Part shown: in pieces, positions 40,967 through 49,630 of the stretch | How positions within the stretch are numbered: position 1 is the stretch's first letter | How the letters are laid out: every line of letters begins with the position of its first letter | DNA from: Polyangiaceae bacterium | GTDB taxonomy: Bacteria; Myxococcota_A; Polyangia; Polyangiales; Polyangiaceae | Assembly: GCA_029266615.1 (NCBI GenBank) | Contig: JAQSWN010000032.1 | Coordinates: 27,393-91,392 of the forward strand | DNA length: 64,000 nucleotides | Direction of reading: 5' to 3' | Position numbers and translations under genes: made by a program | The notes under the pieces: generated by a model | The model's database searches: none | Seen by the model: the letters and a program-made list of their open reading frames with translations, nothing else | Told to the model about the DNA's origin: nothing

Positions 40967-43218
40967 TAGCTGTTTTCCGGCAGCTTCACGCCTTTGGGCA
41001 GATCCAGCGGCGGCGCCTGCACGGCGCCTTCGCCACCCTCCAAGTAGGCGTACCGGGCGGCGTTGGCGAGCACGCGTGCGACGTAGCCGCGAGTCTCCTC
41101 GTAGGGGATGCGCGCCACGAACAAGTCGAGCGGTAGGTTTTCGCCGCTCGCGAGCCAGCGACTCACGGCTTGCGGGCCTGCGTTGTAGGCGGCGAGCGCG
41201 AGCGGCAAGTTGCCGTCGAAGCTGTCGATGAGCTTGCGCAAGTAGTGTGAGCCGAGCCGCACGCTGGCGTGGGCCTGGGTCAGGGTTTGCACGTCGATTT
41301 TTTCGCCGAGCTCTTCGGCGACGCGCTCGGCCGTCTTCGGCATCAGCTGCAGCAGCCCGACCGCGCCGACCGGCGAGCGCACCGCGGCGCGGAAGCCGCT
41401 TTCTTGCCGCATGACCGCCCACAACACCCCGCGGGGCAGCAACAGCTCGCGCTCGGCGCGGGTGACCAGCTCCGAGTACGGCCGGGGATAGACGCAGTCC
41501 CACATCCACCGCGAGCGCGGCCCCGGCGCGCGATCCAAGCCGAGGCGCGTCGCGGCGTCCTGACCTACCGCGTAGCGGCGATCGGCCACTTCCAGCAAGC
41601 CGTACAGCTCGCACAAGGCCTCGCCGGAGCGCGGCGCGTGAGCGCGCGAAATGCGGCGCTCCTGCGCCGAGAGCGCGATCGCCGCGTCGCCGTCCAACCC
41701 CAGACGATGCAGGACAGCGACGTCCGCCGGCAGCTTGAGCTCGAGCGGGCTCGGCGCCGCGCCGGAGCTGGGTGGCTCCATCCACGCCGGCAAGTTACTG
41801 CCCAACGCGCGCAACCGAGCAGCCGCGGCCAGCGCCGGAAAGCTCAGCGGAAACTGCGCGATGACCTCCTGAAACGCCTTGATCGCTTCCTCTCGCTTGC
41901 CGAGCCCGAGGAGCGCGACCGCACCGAGCTCGCGCAGTTGAGCTTCGAAGCGAACGTCTTTCGTACGCGTCGCGAGGCGGCTCAGCAGCGGTTGCGCCTC
42001 CCCTGCTTGCCCACCGGCGAGGAGCGCGACCGCGCGCTCGTAGGAGGCGTCGTCGAAGAAGCGAGCCTTGCCGCCGCGCTGCTGCAGGTAGGCGCCATAC
42101 GCCTTCGCCGCCTTGTCGTAGCTGCCCGCGGCCAAGAAGATGCGCGCGATGGAGAGCTCCGAAAGCTCCGCCCACGGCGTGGTGCGAAAGCGCTGAATGA
42201 CGGCGCGAAAACCAGCTTCGGCGCCAGCGTCGTCTTGCGCGCGGGAGCGAGAGCGGGCGACGTAAAACAGCTCTTTCGCCGCGTCCTCCGTGCCAAGCTC
42301 GCTCGCCTTCTGGAAGAGCTGCTCGGCTTCTTTGTAGTCGCCCCGCGAGTTGAACAGCGCCAACCCGCGGAGCGAAGCGGGCACGCCCGCGCGTGTCACG
42401 CGAGCGGCCAGAGGCTCGATGAATGACAGCTCCGATTCGACGTCCTTGACCCTGCCGGCGGCGGCGAGCGCGCGGGCACGCGCCAGCCGATCCGCGGGGG
42501 ATAGCGGCGATTTATCGCCCAACTGGGCCAACTTCGTCACCGCCGTCCGCGCTTCTTCCGAGAGCGGCGACTCGAGCGCGACGAAGCGAAAATCCCCGGC
42601 CCAGAGCGACTGGCGGCCGAGCTTCTCCGCGGCCATGCCGCGCGCGAAACGCAAGGCGACCTCGCGCTCCTTCATGCCTCGACCTTTGCCTAGACTGGCA
42701 AGGCCGCGCTCGGCGACCTTCACGGCATGCTCGGCATCGCCGGCATCGAGCCAAGCTTTGGAAGCGCTAGCCAGCGACTTCGGGTCTCCGCGACTCTCCA
42801 GCAGCTTGGCCGCGTCCGCCGCAGGCCCCGCTGCGAGCAAGACCTGGGAGCGGAGGTCGCTCAACTGCGAAGCGAGCGCAGGTAGCGATGAATCCAGCCC
42901 GGCCAGAAGCGGGATCGCGGCCGCGGCTTGGCCGAGCTCCAAGCGGGTTCGCGCCCAAGCGAAGCGCACTTCCGCACCCTGCTGCGCGTCCGCGGGCAGC
43001 GCTTGGAACGCGCGGTCCGCCTCTTTGTAGCGCTGGCCGCGCAGCGCCTCGGCCCATGGCGGTGGCGGCGCCTCGGGTTGCAACGGAATACTGGCGACCT
43101 GTGCCGAGCTCGCGCTGCGCAGGAGCGACGGGCTGGCCTTGAGCGGCGAGTCCGGCTGGCTTTGGCAAGCCGCCAGGCAGACCCACAGCGCCGCGCTCTG
43201 CGCTCTCACCAGCCCCAT
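40963..43218 (-). CDS. Soluble lytic murein transglycosylase (Slt70-like)
   Basis: 751 residues from ATG 43218, within the last codons of the outer-membrane-protein gene (13 bp overlap). A short signal/lipobox-like start (ALWVCLAACQSQPDS) is followed by a long superhelix of TPR-like repeats (KEADRAFQALPADAQQGAEV, YKEAEQLFQKASELGTEDAA, YDKAAKAYGAYLQQRGGKAR). The C-terminal SLT domain has the catalytic Glu in WAVMRQESGFRAAVRSPVGA, then LLQLMPKTAERVAEEL and LALAAYNAGPQAVSRWL. It cleaves glycan strands of peptidoglycan with 1,6-anhydro products. The layout is that of Slt70/MltE relatives with a lipoprotein anchor. Confidence 0.92.
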   Translation of the reverse strand: MGLVRAQSAALWVCLAACQSQPDSPLKASPSLLRSASSAQVASIPLQPEAPPPPWAEALRGQRYKEADRAFQALPADAQQGAEVRFAWARTRLELGQAAAAIPLLAGLDSSLPALASQLSDLRSQVLLAAGPAADAAKLLESRGDPKSLASASKAWLDAGDAEHAVKVAERGLASLGKGRGMKEREVALRFARGMAAEKLGRQSLWAGDFRFVALESPLSEEARTAVTKLAQLGDKSPLSPADRLARARALAAAGRVKDVESELSFIEPLAARVTRAGVPASLRGLALFNSRGDYKEAEQLFQKASELGTEDAAKELFYVARSRSRAQDDAGAEAGFRAVIQRFRTTPWAELSELSIARIFLAAGSYDKAAKAYGAYLQQRGGKARFFDDASYERAVALLAGGQAGEAQPLLSRLATRTKDVRFEAQLRELGAVALLGLGKREEAIKAFQEVIAQFPLSFPALAAAARLRALGSNLPAWMEPPSSGAAPSPLELKLPADVAVLHRLGLDGDAAIALSAQERRISRAHAPRSGEALCELYGLLEVADRRYAVGQDAATRLGLDRAPGPRSRWMWDCVYPRPYSELVTRAERELLLPRGVLWAVMRQESGFRAAVRSPVGAVGLLQLMPKTAERVAEELGEKIDVQTLTQAHASVRLGSHYLRKLIDSFDGNLPLALAAYNAGPQAVSRWLASGENLPLDLFVARIPYEETRGYVARVLANAARYAYLEGGEGAVQAPPLDLPKGVKLPENSY

Positions 43219-43733
43219 CGGTACTCGGCTCGCAAGAGCGCGTCGAACGTGCTCGTCGACGAGCTGGTCAGCGAGTTGTCGAAGCGCAGAGTCACCCCTG
43301 CCCCCCAATTGCGTGAGAAGCCATAGTCCAGCCCCAGGCCGAGGCCGAGGGCCAGATCGCGCCGCGCGAAGCTGAGCTCCGGCCGAGGCTCGTCCAAGAA
43401 GACGAGGTAACCGGCGTAGACGCCGGCCCAAGGCACCCAGCGCAGCACGTCTACCTTGTAAGCGACGCCGGCCATGGCCGATAGGGCGTTCGGGTTCTGC
43501 TCGCTGCCGATGTGATAACCGCGCGCCGTGACCTCCACGCGTGCATCGAACACGTCCGAAAGACCATACGCCGCGTAGGCCGCGACGGCGGGGCTCAGCT
43601 TCAAGCCGTTGCCGCTCGACACGCCCGCTCCGGCGCCGAGGTGCCACTCGCGCTCGAAGGCGCTCGCCGGAGACGCGAGGCCGCACAGCGCGGCCGAGAG
43701 CCCAACTCCGAAAAGCAACGCCGCGACGTTCAT
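43206..43733 (-). CDS. Small outer-membrane beta-barrel protein
   Basis: 175 residues. The signal peptide ends ASPASAFER. The mature part alternates strands with aromatic girdles (EWHLGAGAGVSSGNGLKLSP, DARVEVTARGYHIGSE, GAGVTLRFDNSLTSSSTS) and ends with an aromatic residue (RAEYRWGW), as expected for an eight-stranded barrel assembled by the Bam complex. It lies between priA and the lytic transglycosylase gene and overlaps the latter by 13 bp. Function is not assignable. Confidence 0.8.
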   Translation of the reverse strand: MNVAALLFGVGLSAALCGLASPASAFEREWHLGAGAGVSSGNGLKLSPAVAAYAAYGLSDVFDARVEVTARGYHIGSEQNPNALSAMAGVAYKVDVLRWVPWAGVYAGYLVFLDEPRPELSFARRDLALGLGLGLDYGFSRNWGAGVTLRFDNSLTSSSTSTFDALLRAEYRWGW

Positions 43734-43742
43734 CCGCCCCTG

Positions 43743-46013
43743 TTACAGCATATTCACCGGGTCCACGTCGATAGCGACGCGCACCTTGTGATCGGCGGGC
43801 GCGCGCGCCACCGCGAGGAGCGCCGCGCGCAAGGCCGCGCGGTCGTTCGAGCGCACCAGAAAGCGGTAGCGGTAGCGGTTACGAAGCCGCACGAGCGGCG
43901 CCGGCGCGGGGCCGAGCACCTCCGCGCCTTGGCCCTCCTTCTTGGCCAGACGCGCCAGGCGCTCGGCAGCGCCTTGCGCGTGCAGCTCCTGCACGGCGTC
44001 CACGCGTACCAGCGCCAGCCGCGAAAACGGCGGATAATTCAGCTCTTCGCGCAGGATCATCTCCTGCTCCACGAAGCCGGTCACGTCGTGCGCGGCCGCG
44101 AACGCGATCGCAGGATGATCCGGCGTGCGCGTCTGAATCAGCACTTTTCCCTTCACGCTGCCGCGGCCCGCGCGACCCGCAACCTGCACCAGCAGATGAA
44201 AGCTGCGCTCGGCCGCGCGAAAGTCGGGCATGGAGAGCGCGGCGTCCGCGTTGAGCACTCCGACCAAAGTCACGTTCGGCAAATCATGGCCCTTGGTCAC
44301 CATCTGCGTCCCCACCAAGATATCGATCTCGCCTTCGCGCATGCGCTTCAGCACCTTTTCGCTCTTGATGCCGGCGGCCACGTCGCGGTCCAGCCGCGCA
44401 ATACGCGCCTGTGGAAAGCGCTTCGCGAGCAGGCTTTCTATGCGCTCCGTACCCGCGCCTTCTTCCTCGAGCGACGCGGCCGCGCACTTCTGGCAACGCT
44501 CGGGCACGCGGGTCGTGTAGTCGCAGTAGTGGCACACCAGCTCCGACCGGCGCGCGCGGTGCAGGGTGAGGCTCACCGAGCAGTGGGGGCACTCCGCGAT
44601 GTGGCCGCACGCTTCGCACACCAGGCTCGGCGCAAAGCCACGCCGATTCAGGAACAAGATGGCCTGCTGCTTTTCGGCCAGCACCTGCTCGAGAGCGCGA
44701 GTCAGCGGCAAGCTGAGCAGCTTTTCGCCGGCAATTCCGGGCCCGACCCGGCGAATGTCGACGACCTCCACGCTGGGCAGAATCGACGCCGCGCGCGCCC
44801 GCGCGGGCAAACGCAAGTGCAACAGTCGCCCCTCGCGCACCAGCGCCACGCTGGACAAAGACGGGGTCGCCGAGCCCAAGACGCACACGGCGCCGGCGCG
44901 GTGCGCGCGAAGTAGCGCCATGTCGCGTGCGTGGTAGCGCACGCCTTCTTCCTGCTTGAACGAGCCGTCGTGCTCCTCGTCCACGCAAATCAGCCCCAAG
45001 CTCGATACGGGCGCGAACAAGGCCGAACGCGCACCGACTGCGATTCGCAGCTCTCCCGACCGGAGCCCCCGCCACATGCGGTGCCGATCCGAGTCCGACA
45101 GCGCGCTGTGCATGACCGCGATCTGGTCGCCGAGCCTTGCCCGAAAGCGCCCGACCAACTGCGGCGTGAGCGCGATCTCCGGCACCAGCACGATCGCGCT
45201 CTTGCCAAGCTCCAGCGCGTGCTTGGCGGCGCGGAGGTACACCTCGGTCTTACCAGAGGCGGTCACGCCTTCCAGCAAGAACTGGGCGCGCTCGCCCGCC
45301 TCGAGCTTCTCGGAAATCCCAGCCACGGCCGCGGCTTGCGCGGCGTTGAGCTCCGGCGGCACGTCGCGGTCTACGGGCGCGCCGAGCAAGCCGTCCGGCT
45401 CCGGCGTCGGCTCGCGTTTGGAGAGCTCCACGAAGCCCAGCTCCGCCAAGCGCTTCACCGCGCCCCGGGCCCCTGGCACCTTTTTCTCGAGCTCCGCCGC
45501 CGGCAGCGCGCCCCCTTCGAGCGCGCTCAGCACCTGCTCGGACTTCCCGCGTGGCACGGCCGCGAGCGGCCTTTGCGCCGCCAGCTCCACGAATTGCACC
45601 CAACGCCCGACCACCTTCGCCGGCACCTTGCCGAGCTCGCCTTGGGTAGACTTCAGCAGCTCCGCCGCGCTGCGCTCCACGGCCGGTAACGAGAGCTCGA
45701 TGGCCCCGCCAATCGGCGCCACGTAGTAGCTGGCCAGCTGCTGCAGGAAGCTGAGGAGCTCCTCGGGCAGCACCGGCTCCTCGTCCACCACCGCGACGAT
45801 GGGCTTCATCCGCTCGACCGCGATTTCCGGGGGCCGCTCGCTCACGTCCAGCACGACGCCGAGCACTTTACGCTTCCCCAGCTCGCACAAGACGCGCGCG
45901 CCGCGCTTCACGCGCCCGCGAAGCTCGAGGGGCACGAGGTAAGTGAAAGCTTGCCCGAGCGGCACCGGCACCGCCAACCGAGCTTGCCAAATCGGGGTGC
46001 CGACCTCGTTCAT
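43743..46013 (-). CDS. priA: Primosomal protein N' (replication restart helicase PriA)
   Basis: 756 residues. Helicase motifs are VTASGKTEVYLRAAKHALEL (Walker A, GKT), ICVDEEHDGSFKQEEGVRYH (DEEH), VGARSALFAPVSSLG, SATPSLSS, VGTQMVTKGHDLPNVTLVGV and QVAGRAGRG. The zinc module has CEACGHIAECPHCSVSLTLH and CHYCDYTTRVPERCQKC. PriA rebinds stalled forks and reloads the replisome. The start at ATG 46013 (MNEVGTPIWQARLAVPV) overlaps the preceding small gene's stop as ATGA. It is in a minus-strand run after lysC. Confidence 0.95.
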   Translation of the reverse strand: MNEVGTPIWQARLAVPVPLGQAFTYLVPLELRGRVKRGARVLCELGKRKVLGVVLDVSERPPEIAVERMKPIVAVVDEEPVLPEELLSFLQQLASYYVAPIGGAIELSLPAVERSAAELLKSTQGELGKVPAKVVGRWVQFVELAAQRPLAAVPRGKSEQVLSALEGGALPAAELEKKVPGARGAVKRLAELGFVELSKREPTPEPDGLLGAPVDRDVPPELNAAQAAAVAGISEKLEAGERAQFLLEGVTASGKTEVYLRAAKHALELGKSAIVLVPEIALTPQLVGRFRARLGDQIAVMHSALSDSDRHRMWRGLRSGELRIAVGARSALFAPVSSLGLICVDEEHDGSFKQEEGVRYHARDMALLRAHRAGAVCVLGSATPSLSSVALVREGRLLHLRLPARARAASILPSVEVVDIRRVGPGIAGEKLLSLPLTRALEQVLAEKQQAILFLNRRGFAPSLVCEACGHIAECPHCSVSLTLHRARRSELVCHYCDYTTRVPERCQKCAAASLEEEGAGTERIESLLAKRFPQARIARLDRDVAAGIKSEKVLKRMREGEIDILVGTQMVTKGHDLPNVTLVGVLNADAALSMPDFRAAERSFHLLVQVAGRAGRGSVKGKVLIQTRTPDHPAIAFAAAHDVTGFVEQEMILREELNYPPFSRLALVRVDAVQELHAQGAAERLARLAKKEGQGAEVLGPAPAPLVRLRNRYRYRFLVRSNDRAALRAALLAVARAPADHKVRVAIDVDPVNML

Positions 46014-46237
46014 CGCGTCACGTAAGCCACGAGGCCCGCTGCGACCACGAGCAGGGCCAGCCACATGAGCCAAGAGCGGCTAGGCTCCGGCCCCGCACCC
46101 CGCGCCCGTTGCACCATCGCCTCGAGCGAAGGAGGCGGCGGCTCCATGCGAGGCACGTCCACGCTTTCCGGCGCGTCGCTCGGGGGCGGCCGCACGACCC
46201 CGCGCCGAACCGAAACCTCGTCACTGTCGCCAGGCAC
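46010..46237 (-). CDS. Small C-tail-anchored membrane protein
   Basis: About 75 residues from GTG 46237 (VPGDSDEVSVRR), after the lysC stop. The first 50 residues are hydrophilic and Pro-rich (DVPRMEPPPPSLEAMVQRAR). The end is one helix (WLMWLALLVVAAGLVAYV) with a two-residue tail. The coupling ATGA to priA and the coherent membrane helix support a real gene. No family is recognised, and the start is uncertain. Confidence 0.5.
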   Translation of the reverse strand: MPGDSDEVSVRRGVVRPPPSDAPESVDVPRMEPPPPSLEAMVQRARGAGPEPSRSWLMWLALLVVAAGLVAYVTR

Positions 46238-46274
46238 GCCGGAACGATCCCAGCGCGGGCGATCCAGGTCAAGC

Positions 46275-47498
46275 TCAGGCCGTCTTATCGAGCCCGAAGC
46301 CGGTGTGCAGGGCGCGCACCGCGAGCTCCGTGTACTTCGCGGCAATGATGCAGGAGATCTTGATCTCGCTCGTGCTGATACCCTGAATGTTGATGCCTTC
46401 GCCGGCGAGGATGCCGAAGGTCTTGGCCGCGACACCGGCGTGAGAGCGCATGCCCAGGCCGACGATCGAGACCTTGGTGATCTCCGGATCGTACTCGACC
46501 GTACCGCCGCCGAGCTCCTTCACGGCGGCTTCGATCAGCTCTTTGACACGCGCCAAATCCGTCTTCGCGACCGTGAACGTGACGTCCGTCTCGCTCCCGC
46601 CGCCGCGCGAGGGGCTCTGGATGATCATGTCCACGGAGACGTTCTTCTCCGCGAGCAGGCCGAAGATTTTGGCGACGATACCGGGTCGGTCCGGCATGCC
46701 GACGAGCTGCACCTTGGCCTCGCCCTTGTCGTAAGCCACACCGGAAACGACGACGGACTCCAAACCTTCTTCGGAAGCAACCATGGTCCCTGTAGTGTCG
46801 GTAAAGGAGGAGCGCACGTGTACGGGAACGCCGTACTTCATCGCCACCTCGACAGAACGGATTTGCAGCACCTTCGCACCAAGCGAGGCGAGCTCGAGCA
46901 TTTCTTCGAAGCTGATGCGCTCGATCTTGCGAGCAGACGGGCAAATGTTCGGGTCGGTCGTGTACACGCCGTCCACGTCCGTATAGATCTCGCACACGTC
47001 GGCTTTGATGGCCGCCGCGATCGCGACCGCGGTCGTGTCCGAGCCGCCGCGGCCGAGGGTCGTGATGTTGCCGCCCGGGTCGATACCCTGAAAGCCGGCC
47101 ACCACGGCGATGTTGCCCTCTTGCACCGCGCCGCGCAGCTTGCTGTCCTCGATCTTCAGGATGCGCGCCTTGGTGAACGCGTCGTCCGTGTGGATGCGGA
47201 TTTGGTGGCCGAGAAAGCTCTTCGCCTTGCCGCCCATCTGCTGAATCGTCATCGCAACCAGCGCGGCGCTGACCTGCTCACCCGTGGAGGCGAGCGAGTC
47301 CATTTCGCGCATGTCCGGTGTGGGCGAAATTTGATGCGCCAGCCCGAGCAGGCGATTCGTCTCGCCCGACATGGCGCTCACGATCATCACGACCTGATGA
47401 CCCTCCCGCTGCGCGCGAAGACCGAGCTCTGCGACGCGGCGCATGCGCTCGAGATTTGCAACCGAAGTACCGCCGAATTTCTGGACGACGAGGGCCAA
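46275..47498 (-). CDS. lysC: Aspartate kinase
   Basis: 407 residues from TTG 47498; no ATG or GTG fits the family start. The kinase domain has LVVQKFGGTSVANLERMR, AMSGETNRLLGLA, STGEQVSAALVAMTI, FQGIDPGGNITTLGRGGSDT and CEIYTDVDGVYTTDPNI. Two ACT domains follow (AYDKGEAKVQLVGMPDRPGI and TKVSIVGLGMRSHAGVAAK), the regulatory part that binds Lys and/or Thr. It phosphorylates aspartate as the entry to Lys, Met, Thr and diaminopimelate synthesis. A 57-bp repeat (47564-47620) lies 66 bp upstream. Confidence 0.93.
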   Translation of the reverse strand: MALVVQKFGGTSVANLERMRRVAELGLRAQREGHQVVMIVSAMSGETNRLLGLAHQISPTPDMREMDSLASTGEQVSAALVAMTIQQMGGKAKSFLGHQIRIHTDDAFTKARILKIEDSKLRGAVQEGNIAVVAGFQGIDPGGNITTLGRGGSDTTAVAIAAAIKADVCEIYTDVDGVYTTDPNICPSARKIERISFEEMLELASLGAKVLQIRSVEVAMKYGVPVHVRSSFTDTTGTMVASEEGLESVVVSGVAYDKGEAKVQLVGMPDRPGIVAKIFGLLAEKNVSVDMIIQSPSRGGGSETDVTFTVAKTDLARVKELIEAAVKELGGGTVEYDPEITKVSIVGLGMRSHAGVAAKTFGILAGEGINIQGISTSEIKISCIIAAKYTELAVRALHTGFGLDKTA

Positions 47499-47563
47499 GG
47501 CCGGGACGCCGTACCGCCCCAAAACAACGGAGTCAAGTCGACTCGCACCCCTCTGGCCGGTCT

Positions 47564-47620
47564 TGGGGGCCAACGAACCCGGTCTCGAAGCGGCACGAAC
47601 GCCGCCCCCCGCTGGTTCCC
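47564..47620 (-). repeat. Dispersed 57-bp repeat, copy B
   Basis: On the minus strand it begins GGGAACC and matches copy A (15797-15853) at 50 of 57 positions without gaps. GCGGC-GTTCGT-GCCGC within it can form a hairpin. It is oriented with lysC, upstream of its start, and could lie in the leader of the lysC transcript. Confidence 0.7.
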
Positions 47621-47709
47621 ACCGAGGACAGCAGCCTTTTTCGAGGCCTCCCTGATCTAGCAACGATAACAGGCGTCGACCGTGACTGCGGGCGGGCACC
47701 TAAGACAGA

Positions 47710-47726
47710 GAGCGGCATGACCGCTC
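47710..47726. promoter_or_regulatory. Palindrome GAGCGG-N5-CCGCTC upstream of lysC and the epimerase gene
   Basis: Perfect 6-bp arms around a 5-bp spacer, in a divergent intergenic region about 165 bp from the epimerase start. It might bind a repressor. GC-rich palindromes of this size occur by chance in such DNA. Confidence 0.25.
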
Positions 47727-47890
47727 GGCGGGCGACACCGGAGCAATCACGGACGACTCACATGCACCAATACGACCAAAACCCGGAAGGTGCCGACGGG
47801 CCCTGGGCGCCACGGGCGCGAGCCCGGCCGGATTCTGCCCTGGGTGACGCTTTCGGCAAGGGCCGGCGCGGTAGGGATCACTAACGGGCG

Positions 47891-48880
47891 ATGGCAGTTT
47901 CGCGCATCCTGGTCACCGGCGCAGCCGGCAAGGTCGGCCAGGCGTTCATCCGGCGATTCCTGGCGGAGCCCCGCTTCGAAAACTTCACCGTTCGCGCGTT
48001 GTGTCACAACCGCAAGCTTCCGGTCGGCCCCCGGCTGGAGGTGGTCTCCGGCTCGATTGAGCAGCGGGCGGCGGTGGACGAAGCCATGAGCGGCGTCACC
48101 CACCTGCTGCATTTGGCGACCAGCAAGGAAACGCCGGAGAGCATCATGGACGTGGCCGTGAAAGGCATGTTCTGGCTGCTCGAAGCCGCGCGCACCAGCT
48201 CTTCGTTTCAACAGTTCTTGCTGGTCGGCGGTGACGCCGGGGTCGGGCACTTCTTCTACCCGCACCCCACGCCGGTCACGGAAACGCAGAAGCACAGCGC
48301 CTACCCCGGTTGCTATGCGCTCTCCAAGGTGCTGGAGGAAGTGATGCTCGAGCAGTACTACCTCCAGTACGGGCTCAACGGCTGCTGCCTGCGCGCGCCG
48401 TGGATCATGGAGAAGGACGACTTCCGGTACCAGCTCTCTTTCGGAGACGACGTATTCGGCGGTCCGCGCTGGCGCGACCTCGTCACCAAAGAGGAAGCGG
48501 ACACGTACGCGAGGTCCGGCGCGGTGCCGATCATGTTGGACCCGGACGGCGCGCCCGTGAAGCGCAACTTCGTCCACGTGGACGACCTCACGAGCGCCAT
48601 CGCGACCGCCATCGACCATCCTAAAGCCAAGCAGCAAACGTTCAACGTGAGCATGAACGAGCCGGTAGACTACGGCGATCTGGCGGCTTACCTGAAGAAG
48701 ACGCGAGGCCTCCAAGGCGTGCCCCTGAAGACGCCGTACCATTCGACTTGGCTCGACAATACGAAGGCCAAACTACTGCTCGGTTGGCGCCCGGAGTACG
48801 ACCTTGCGAAGCTGACGGACGCAGCCTTCGACTACAAGCGAGACGCCAGCGATCCGCGCGTGATCTGGTACCCCGGCTGA
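47891..48880 (+). CDS. NAD-dependent epimerase/dehydratase (extended SDR)
   Basis: 329 residues. The nucleotide site is ILVTGAAGKVGQAFIRRFLA (TGxxGxxG), the structural motif HLLHLAT, and the catalytic pair YALSK (Tyr, Lys). Later segments are LRAPWIMEKDDFRYQLSF and VKRNFVHVDDLTSAIATAID, the latter typical of sugar-nucleotide epimerase relatives. The substrate is unknown, perhaps a nucleotide sugar or related carbonyl compound. It converges on the uracil-DNA glycosylase gene with a 6 bp gap. Confidence 0.88.
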   Translation: MAVSRILVTGAAGKVGQAFIRRFLAEPRFENFTVRALCHNRKLPVGPRLEVVSGSIEQRAAVDEAMSGVTHLLHLATSKETPESIMDVAVKGMFWLLEAARTSSSFQQFLLVGGDAGVGHFFYPHPTPVTETQKHSAYPGCYALSKVLEEVMLEQYYLQYGLNGCCLRAPWIMEKDDFRYQLSFGDDVFGGPRWRDLVTKEEADTYARSGAVPIMLDPDGAPVKRNFVHVDDLTSAIATAIDHPKAKQQTFNVSMNEPVDYGDLAAYLKKTRGLQGVPLKTPYHSTWLDNTKAKLLLGWRPEYDLAKLTDAAFDYKRDASDPRVIWYPG

Positions 48881-48886
48881 GCTGAC

Positions 48887-49495
48887 TCAGCCGAACGTCG
48901 CCCGCCAAGCTGGGTGCTCACCGAGCAGCCGAAGCGCCCGCGCGGTGAGCGACTTTCCCGGCTCGCTGCGCGGCCAAGTCGAAGCTCCCGAGGGATGCGG
49001 CAGCGGCAGCACGTCGATGCGACGCCGCCCGCGCGCGATCTCGAACCGTTGCCCGATGACCTCCACCAGCGGCCGCGGCGGCAAAAACTGCTCGATGGCT
49101 AGCCGCCCGATGGGCAGGAGCAGCTCGGGCTTCAGCAGCTCGATCTCGCGCTCGAGCCACGGGCGGCAGCTCTGAACCTCTTGGTCGCTCGGCACGCGGT
49201 CGCCCCCCTTCGGATTTTTACCGGGGAAGCAGCGGCAGGTCGCGGCCATGTAAACGGAGGCCCGAAATTGCGGCTCCGTCACGTTCAGCGTCGCGAACCA
49301 TTTGAACAGCTGCTTGCCGGCCGTCCACGCAAAGGGCCGGCCCAACGCCGGCTCTTTGTCGCCCGGCGCTTGTCCGACGAGCAGGATCTTGGACAGCACC
49401 GGCGGCCCCACGACGACCGGCTTGTGCATGTCTGGGCAGCGGTGGCAGCGCCCTAGCGCCGCTTGATGCTCTTCTATCAAGGTCAGCTTGCGCAA
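48887..49495 (-). CDS. Uracil-DNA glycosylase, iron-sulfur family 4-like
   Basis: 202 residues. Cys17 and Cys20 (GRCHRCPDM), with CRCFPGKNPKGGD and QSCRPWLEREIE, supply the four Cys expected for the 4Fe-4S cluster of family 4 enzymes. Motif A is LLVGQAPGDKEPALGRPFAW and motif B is LPLPHPSGAS, with His in HPS. It removes uracil from deaminated DNA in base-excision repair. The motif A GQAPGDKE, rather than GEAPG, points to a subclass. I keep the assignment at family 4/5 level. Confidence 0.88.
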   Translation of the reverse strand: MRKLTLIEEHQAALGRCHRCPDMHKPVVVGPPVLSKILLVGQAPGDKEPALGRPFAWTAGKQLFKWFATLNVTEPQFRASVYMAATCRCFPGKNPKGGDRVPSDQEVQSCRPWLEREIELLKPELLLPIGRLAIEQFLPPRPLVEVIGQRFEIARGRRRIDVLPLPHPSGASTWPRSEPGKSLTARALRLLGEHPAWRATFG

Positions 49496-49630
49496 GAGCC
49501 GCTGCTTCTTACGCGAACCTGCGCGAAGTCAAGCTCACCGCTGATTCGAGCTCCCCTTCCGCTCGAAGGAGAGCCCGTGCACGTAGACTACGTCGCGACT
49601 GGCCTTGGCCGCACCGCTACCCGCGCCCGC

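Larger units (their letters stand above)
47499..47890. other. Divergent intergenic region between lysC and an epimerase gene
   Basis: 392 bp with no convincing gene. It holds repeat copy B (47564-47620), a 17-bp palindrome (47710-47726), and a GC-rich inverted stretch near 47790-47825. The lysC promoter should lie here. I looked for a lysine riboswitch and did not recognise one. Confidence 0.55.

Noticed and set aside
47499..47890. Lysine riboswitch upstream of lysC
   Set aside because: No conserved L-box elements were recognised; the visible structure is the 57-bp repeat instead.
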